This document shows, piece by piece, positions 40,536 through 44,817 of a stretch of DNA of 44,817 nt. This stretch comes from an uncultured Acidobacteriia bacterium (GTDB taxonomy: Bacteria; Acidobacteriota; Terriglobia; Bryobacterales; Bryobacteraceae). The notes under the pieces were generated by a model. That model was not told the origin of the DNA. It did no database searches and saw only the letters and a program-made list of their open reading frames with translations. The translations under genes were made by a program, and so were the position numbers. Each line of letters starts with the position of its first letter. The first letter of the stretch is position 1. The DNA is taken from NCBI GenBank assembly GCA_903825445.1, contig CAIKAS010000209.1, forward strand, positions 1 to 44,817, written 5' to 3'.

Positions 40536-40985
40536 ATGCTGAAAGAAGGCGACAAGGCCCCGGTTTTCAAAGTTCTCACCGATTCCGGCGAGGAATTCGA
40601 TCTGGCGGCGCACCAGAACGAGCGCATCGTGCTCTATTTCTACCCCCGTGCCGATACACCTGGCTGCACCATCGAAGCCTGCGAATTCCGCGACACCGCG
40701 AAGAAGTTCGTTAAGAAGGGCGTGACCGTGCTCGGCGTATCGCCCGACACCACAAAGGCGCAATCGAAATTCAAAGAAAAGTTTGAACTCAACTTCACCC
40801 TGCTGGCCGACGACAACAAGGCCATCGCCAACCTCTACGGCGTGATGAAAGAGAAGAACATGTACGGCAAGAAGGTGATGGGCGTAGCGCGAACCACGTT
40901 TTTGATCGATAACGGCAAGATCACCAAAATCTTTGCCGGCGTGAAGCCCGAAGGCCACGCCGAAGAAATCCTGGCCATTCTGTAG
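40536..40985 (+). CDS. bcp: Thioredoxin-dependent peroxiredoxin (BCP/PrxQ type)
   Basis: 149 residues with an AAGGAG Shine-Dalgarno. Peroxidatic C44 and resolving C49 lie in DTPGCTIEACEFRD, the 5-residue spacing of atypical 2-Cys PrxQ enzymes. Further blocks: YFYPRADTPGC, VLGVSPDTTKAQSKF, NFTLLADDNKAIA, RTTFLIDNGKI. It reduces H2O2 and organic peroxides in the cytoplasm with thioredoxin. It is coupled behind gatB, a housekeeping arrangement with no clear functional link. Confidence 0.93.
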   Translation: MLKEGDKAPVFKVLTDSGEEFDLAAHQNERIVLYFYPRADTPGCTIEACEFRDTAKKFVKKGVTVLGVSPDTTKAQSKFKEKFELNFTLLADDNKAIANLYGVMKEKNMYGKKVMGVARTTFLIDNGKITKIFAGVKPEGHAEEILAIL

Positions 40986-41072
40986 CCAGTCTCACGTCTG
41001 CCAAATCGCCCGAGCGTAAACTGCCCTGCGAACCGATCCGGGCCGTCACAACCCAACAAAGTGCTGATTCAG

Positions 41073-41132
41073 AATGAGTTACCGATCCGCGCGCGTGAGC
41101 GAATGGTACTAAAAAGCTGCTTTTCAGCACCC
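41073..41132 (+). repeat. Dispersed 60-bp repeat, copy 2
   Basis: Same element as 35060-35119 (46 of 60 bases), same orientation. It lies in the 195-bp gap between the convergent peroxiredoxin and lipoprotein genes, which holds nothing else recognisable. Confidence 0.7.
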
Positions 41133-41180
41133 GCCAATCTATTAGGATGCCACTAAAACAAAAATGAGAGCTGTTCGAAG

Positions 41181-41429
41181 TTACTTCTCAGCGCCAGGCT
41201 TAGCTTCGCCTTCAGCGTAAGGCGCTTCCGCGCGCGAGTACTTCTGTTCGCTGGAACTTGCAAGCGCCGGCGACTCCGCGTCAATCGGTTTGCCGCCCGG
41301 GTATCCGGTCTCGGAAACGCCGGTCTGGGTCTGGTGCAGACTGCCTTCCGGCCCGCGGCTGGCCGACGCGCAACCGATCATGAAACCCGCGCCAAGCACG
41401 AGAGCAATAACACCCAATTTTTGCAGCAT
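41181..41429 (-). CDS. Small lipoprotein of unknown function
   Basis: 82 residues from the ATG at 41429: MLQKLGVIALVLGAGFMIGC forms a lipoprotein signal with Cys20 as the lipidation site. The mature part is short, polar and without domain (SASRGPEGSLHQTQTGVSET, EQKYSRAEAPYAEGEAK), probably disordered. Upstream in-frame starts (41453, 41483) would bury the signal. The gene is divergent from nrdJ and their promoters share a 170-bp gap. Confidence 0.6.
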   Translation of the reverse strand: MLQKLGVIALVLGAGFMIGCASASRGPEGSLHQTQTGVSETGYPGGKPIDAESPALASSSEQKYSRAEAPYAEGEAKPGAEK

Positions 41430-41479
41430 GTCCTCTATGATGCCCGACCACATGTGTAGTTTGCAAATTCGGAACCAAA

Positions 41480-41493
41480 ACACAATTTATGGT
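41480..41493 (+). promoter_or_regulatory. NrdR box 1
   Basis: ACACAATTTATGGT, 13 of 14 against the NrdR pattern ACACWATATNTNGT. It lies upstream of the nrdJ -35, with its start 31 bp before the start of box 2. Confidence 0.78.
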
Positions 41494-41503
41494 TACAAAA
41501 CCC

Positions 41504-41532
41504 TTGACCTACACTACATCTTGGGGCATGAT
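41504..41532 (+). promoter_or_regulatory. nrdJ promoter
   Basis: TTGACC (41504-41509), 17-bp spacer, CATGAT (41527-41532). It predicts a ~60-nt leader before the start at 41601. The spacer is almost filled by NrdR box 2. Confidence 0.65.
41511..41524 (+). promoter_or_regulatory. NrdR box 2 (within the promoter spacer)
   Basis: ACACTACATCTTGG, 12 of 14 against ACACWATATNTNGT. The 31-bp offset from box 1 (three helical turns) is the known NrdR arrangement, and binding here would block polymerase. Confidence 0.75.
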
Positions 41533-41600
41533 TGCTACTGTCCCTACAAAACGCGAAGAACTATTCGCGAGTGAAGTGATGAATCGGAAGGAATACGAGC

Positions 41601-44426
41601 ATGGCTGCCACCGCAAGTGCGAAACTAAAAGAATTGGCTACTAAGAAACTCCCCGCGCCTACCCGCGCCGGAATCGAATTTGAACGTTATTTCACCGCTC
41701 GTCTGGAAGACGGCAAGACCCCGTACGATGAAGTGCAGTGGGAAACCCGCACCGCCACCATCGGCAACGATAAGGGCGCCGTTCTTTTTGAACAGCGTGA
41801 CATCGAAGTGCCTGCGGATTGGTCGCAGACCGCGACGAACATCGTCGCCAGCAAGTATTTCCACGGCAAACTGGGCTCGCCCGAGCGGGAACGCAGCGTT
41901 GCCGAACTGGTGCATCGCGTCGTCGATAGCATTGCCGATTGGGGTCTGAACGATGGCTACTTTGCGTCGAAGACCGCGGCCGAAAACTTCCGCAGCGAAC
42001 TCGCGCACATGATGCTCCACCAGCACGCGGCGTTCAACTCGCCGGTCTGGTTCAACGTCGGCGTCAAAGAATCTCGCGGTTATGGCTACTTCCATGACGC
42101 GCAGGAAGATCGCATCAAGAAGCTCACGAATGAAGCCCGCCCGCAGTGCTCAGCCTGTTTCATCGTGTCGGTTAAGGATTCGCTCGAAGCCATTCTCGAT
42201 CTCGCCAAGACCGAAGGCATGTTGTTCAAGTGGGGCTCCGGCACCGGTACCAACCTCTCTGCTCTGCGCGAAGAGAACGGCCTGCTCTCAAGCGGTGGCC
42301 GCGCCAGTGGTCCGCTCTCCTTTATGAAAGGCTTCGACGCCTTCGCCGGCGTTATTAAGTCGGGAGGCAAGACACGTCGCGCCGCCAAGATGGTCATCCT
42401 CAACGCCGAGCACCCGGATATCCGCAACTTCGTCTGGTGCAAAGCGAAGGAAGAGAAGAAGGCTCACACCCTCATCGAAGCCGGCTACGATTCATCGCTC
42501 GATGGCGATGCCTACAGTTCCATCTTCTTCCAGAACGCCAACAACTCCGTGCGCGCCACTGATGAATTCATGGAAGCCGTAGTTGACGATAAAGAATGGT
42601 GGACCAAGTCCGTCGGCACTGGCGAGAAGAAAGACCGCATCCAGGCGCGCGAACTCATGCGCGATATCGCCGAAGCCACATGGCAGTGCGGCGATCCCGG
42701 CATGCAGTTCGATACCACCATCAACAAGTGGCATCCCTGCAAGAACACTTCGCGCATCAATGCTTCAAATCCGTGTTCGGAATACATGTTCCTCGACGAT
42801 TCCGCCTGCAACCTGTCTTCTCTTAATCTGATGAAGTTCGTCGGGCCCAACGGGCAGTTCGATGTGGAAGCGTTCCGCCACGGCGTGGACACCCTCATCG
42901 TTGCGCAGGAAATTCTCGTTGACAACGCCGCGTATCCCACGGAAAAGATCGCGCAGAATTCGCACGACTACCGCCCGCTCGGTCTCGGCTTCGCCAACCT
43001 GGGCGCCTTGCTCATGTCGTTCGGAATTCCGTACGATAGCGACCGTGGCCGCGACTATGCCGGTGCCATCAGCGCCCTCATGAGCGGTCAGGCTTATCTG
43101 ACCAGTTCGCGCATCGCAGCTTCCACCGGACCGTTCCCCGGCTACGAAAAGAACGTCGAACCGTTCCTCGAAGTCATCCGCATGCATCGCGATTGCGTGC
43201 AGGGAATCAACTATCGCAATATTCCGTCCGACATGTTCCAGGGCGCGAAGAACGTCTGGGAAGAAGCCTACGAATCGGGCAAAGAGCACGGTTATCGCAA
43301 CGGCCAGGTCTCGGTGATCGCACCGACCGGCACCATCGGCTTCATGATGGATTGCGATACCACCGGTATTGAGCCGGATCTCGCGCTCGTGAAGTACAAG
43401 AAGCTCGTCGGCGGCGGCATGATCAAGATCGTCAACCAGACGGTCCCCTCGTCTCTCATCAAGCTCGGTTACACGCCCGATCAGGTGGAAACCATCGTCA
43501 GCCACATCGACGCCACCGGCACCATCGAAGGCGCGCCCGCGTTGAAGCCCGAGCATCTTCCGGTGTTCGATTGCAGCTTCCGTCCCGCCAACGGTACGCG
43601 AACCATCCACTACACCGGCCATCTCAAAATGATGGGCGCGGTGCAGCCGTTTACCTCCGGCGCCATTTCGAAAACCATCAACATGCCCGAAGAGTGCACT
43701 GTGGATGACGTGATGGAGGCCTACATCGAGAGCTGGCGTCTTGGCCTCAAAGCCGTCGCCATCTATCGCGACAATTCGAAGAAGGTGCAGCCACTGAGCT
43801 CCGGTTCAGCCAAGGGCGAGAAGAAGGCCTCCGTCTCTACGCTTACTAACAAGGAAGCGGCCACCATCGTCGAGAAGATCGTTTACCGCCCCGTTCGCCG
43901 CAAGCTGCCGGACGAGCGCACTTCCATCACGCACAAGTTCTCCATCTCCGGCCATGAAGGCTACGTCACCGTGGGTCTCTACGAAGACGGTACGCCGGGC
44001 GAACTCTTCATCCGCATGGCGAAGGAAGGTTCCACCATCGCCGGGATCATGGACAGCTTTGCGACCTCCATCAGCTACTGCCTGCAGTACGGCGTGCCGC
44101 TGAAGTTCCTGGTCGCCAAGTTCGGGCACGTGCGCTTCGAACCGATGGGCTGGACCGGCAATCAGCAGATTCCGTTTGCCAAGTCGATACCCGATTACAT
44201 CTTCCGCTGGATGGGCCTGAAGTTCCTCGGCGAAGAGTACGCCATCACGGAAGCGGGTTCTCCCCCGGTATTGCGTCCGACCGAGGAAACCGCGCAGGAA
44301 TCCCTGCCATTCAAGGCGGCGGTGACCTCCGACGCGCCGCTCTGCGCTGAGTGCGGCGGGATGATGACGCGCAACGGCAGTTGCTACAAATGCGAAAACT
44401 GCGGCGGCACCAGCGGCTGCAGCTAG
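41601..44426 (+). CDS. nrdJ: Adenosylcobalamin-dependent ribonucleotide reductase (class II)
   Basis: 941 residues, AAGGA Shine-Dalgarno. The class II catalytic barrel is clear: NSPVWFNVG, C183/C186 in RPQCSACF, WGSGTGTNLSALR, then N390-P-C392-S-E394 with the thiyl-radical cysteine and carboxylate, C403 in DDSACNLSSLNL, and PTGTIGFMMDCDTTGIEPD. A C-terminal domain (~760-860, THKFSISGHEGYVTVGLYEDG) and a terminal cysteine cluster (C915, C918, C928, C931, C934, C940) follow, probably for metal binding or thiol exchange. It reduces ribonucleotides for DNA synthesis using coenzyme B12 and needs no oxygen. NrdR boxes upstream show dATP/ATP-responsive repression. Confidence 0.95.
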   Translation: MAATASAKLKELATKKLPAPTRAGIEFERYFTARLEDGKTPYDEVQWETRTATIGNDKGAVLFEQRDIEVPADWSQTATNIVASKYFHGKLGSPERERSVAELVHRVVDSIADWGLNDGYFASKTAAENFRSELAHMMLHQHAAFNSPVWFNVGVKESRGYGYFHDAQEDRIKKLTNEARPQCSACFIVSVKDSLEAILDLAKTEGMLFKWGSGTGTNLSALREENGLLSSGGRASGPLSFMKGFDAFAGVIKSGGKTRRAAKMVILNAEHPDIRNFVWCKAKEEKKAHTLIEAGYDSSLDGDAYSSIFFQNANNSVRATDEFMEAVVDDKEWWTKSVGTGEKKDRIQARELMRDIAEATWQCGDPGMQFDTTINKWHPCKNTSRINASNPCSEYMFLDDSACNLSSLNLMKFVGPNGQFDVEAFRHGVDTLIVAQEILVDNAAYPTEKIAQNSHDYRPLGLGFANLGALLMSFGIPYDSDRGRDYAGAISALMSGQAYLTSSRIAASTGPFPGYEKNVEPFLEVIRMHRDCVQGINYRNIPSDMFQGAKNVWEEAYESGKEHGYRNGQVSVIAPTGTIGFMMDCDTTGIEPDLALVKYKKLVGGGMIKIVNQTVPSSLIKLGYTPDQVETIVSHIDATGTIEGAPALKPEHLPVFDCSFRPANGTRTIHYTGHLKMMGAVQPFTSGAISKTINMPEECTVDDVMEAYIESWRLGLKAVAIYRDNSKKVQPLSSGSAKGEKKASVSTLTNKEAATIVEKIVYRPVRRKLPDERTSITHKFSISGHEGYVTVGLYEDGTPGELFIRMAKEGSTIAGIMDSFATSISYCLQYGVPLKFLVAKFGHVRFEPMGWTGNQQIPFAKSIPDYIFRWMGLKFLGEEYAITEAGSPPVLRPTEETAQESLPFKAAVTSDAPLCAECGGMMTRNGSCYKCENCGGTSGCS

Positions 44427-44481
44427 AAACCCAAACAAGAGCTAAACAGCGAAGGGGCGGGTATGTTCGAGAGTTCGAACG

Positions 44482-44817
44482 TTACATGGTCTGGAAACGG
44501 AACAGACGACGCTCCAGCAGCCTCTCGGCGGAATTCAGACGAAGCAGCCGCACGGTTGCCTCACCGACCGGCGTTAACGGCTCGATTCGAATCGCCCATT
44601 ATTTGAAAATGGTCGCTCCATCTGTCCGACCTCGGATGAAAAAGCCGAACCGGTCCTCCTGCGGCCAAATCGATAGAGGCGACATCTGATCCCTTGTATC
44701 TGTTGCACGCCACGCAGGAGTACGCGAGGTTGTCCAGTGTCGAACCGCCTCCGTGTTTCCGGCTGACGATGTGGTCCAACTGATGCCGAAACCCGGCATC
44801 CTGTTCATGGATGAGGC
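44482..44817 (-). pseudogene. HNH endonuclease gene, frameshifted and cut by the window edge
   Basis: The reverse frame enters from the right edge: HQLDHIVSRKHGGGSTLDNL, then AYSCVACNRYKGSDVAS, an HNH fold with the H-N-H residues and CxxC, then VRLFHPRSDRWSDHF. In this frame it continues QIMGDSNRAVNAGR and stops at 44561. Another frame immediately after DHF reads IRIEPLTPVGEATVRLLRLN and on to SAERLLERR, the expected C-terminal part of this family, ending at 44482. Removing one A from the AAATAATGG tract near 44600 would join them. So one indel seems to have broken the gene, unless it is a sequencing error. A weak hairpin (GTTCGA/TCGAAC, 44465-44480) lies beyond its end. Confidence 0.75.

Noticed and set aside
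42765..43622. 285-codon open frame opposite nrdJ
   Set aside because: Antisense to the catalytic part of nrdJ; composition typical of reverse-complement frames.
44599..44808. 69-codon reverse frame near the right edge
   Set aside because: Shadow frame of the HNH endonuclease, whose motif-bearing frame enters from the window edge.
1..44817. CRISPR arrays, tRNA/rRNA genes, insertion sequences, prophage genes
   Set aside because: Intergenic gaps were read for repeat-spacer patterns, cloverleaf motifs and transposase-like frames, and none was convincing.

Overview
The window looks like a chromosomal segment of an acidobacterium, most likely Bryobacterales/Solibacter-like. This is inferred from gene families, not measured. 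The pointers are a VWFA-related protein of the acidobacterial type, a ~1,200-residue Oar-like TonB-dependent receptor with an N-terminal carboxypeptidase-regulatory domain, two OmpL-like (BBP2) porins, Tat-exported sugar isomerases, a DUF4118 sensor kinase, a futalosine hydrolase and many small exported proteins of unknown role. No rRNA, tRNA, CRISPR array, intact insertion sequence or prophage was seen.

Layout. 1-1 kb: the start of a Tat-exported GH29-type alpha-L-fucosidase and a VapBC toxin-antitoxin pair. 1-5.4 kb: a plus-strand operon of a gluconate-2-dehydrogenase subunit-3-like protein, a GMC oxidoreductase and a heptaheme cytochrome c/TPR protein, closed by a bidirectional terminator. 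5.4-15.6 kb: a signalling and envelope region with a KdpD/KdpE-like kinase and regulator, a second regulator with a degenerate receiver, a small HTH protein, a VWA protein, two BBP2 porins and an exported protein. 15.7-24.3 kb: a sugar-uptake locus (TonB receptor, LacI repressor, two exported xylose-isomerase-like proteins) next to a ThDP enzyme. 24.3-29.3 kb: futalosine hydrolase, a GH130 protein, a fused GT4 glycosyltransferase and a DksA/TraR zinc-finger protein. 29.6-34.9 kb: very small stress-type proteins, an RsbU-like phosphatase and a hybrid kinase with three almost identical PAS modules. 35.1-37.2 kb: a zinc alcohol dehydrogenase and a ThuA protein. 37.4-44.4 kb: phosphate transport (DUF47-PiT), gatB, a peroxiredoxin, a small lipoprotein and the B12-dependent ribonucleotide reductase nrdJ. 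The window ends inside a frameshifted HNH endonuclease gene.

The most interesting observation is a candidate local regulon. Four intergenic regions between 7.9 and 13.0 kb carry direct repeats of a CATGAAAAAGG-like 11-mer with strict 11-bp spacing, the geometry expected for OmpR/PhoB/KdpE-type regulators. They precede the kinase-regulator operon, the HTH gene, the VWA gene and both porin genes. At three of the four the repeats lie 72-74 bp upstream of the start codon. The degenerate second regulator could compete for the same sites. Independently, nrdJ has two NrdR boxes exactly 31 bp apart, one of them inside the promoter spacer. A 60-bp dispersed repeat occurs twice, next to gene ends.

Start codons were chosen from Shine-Dalgarno matches and signal peptides. 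Family names rest on motif recognition, without database searches.
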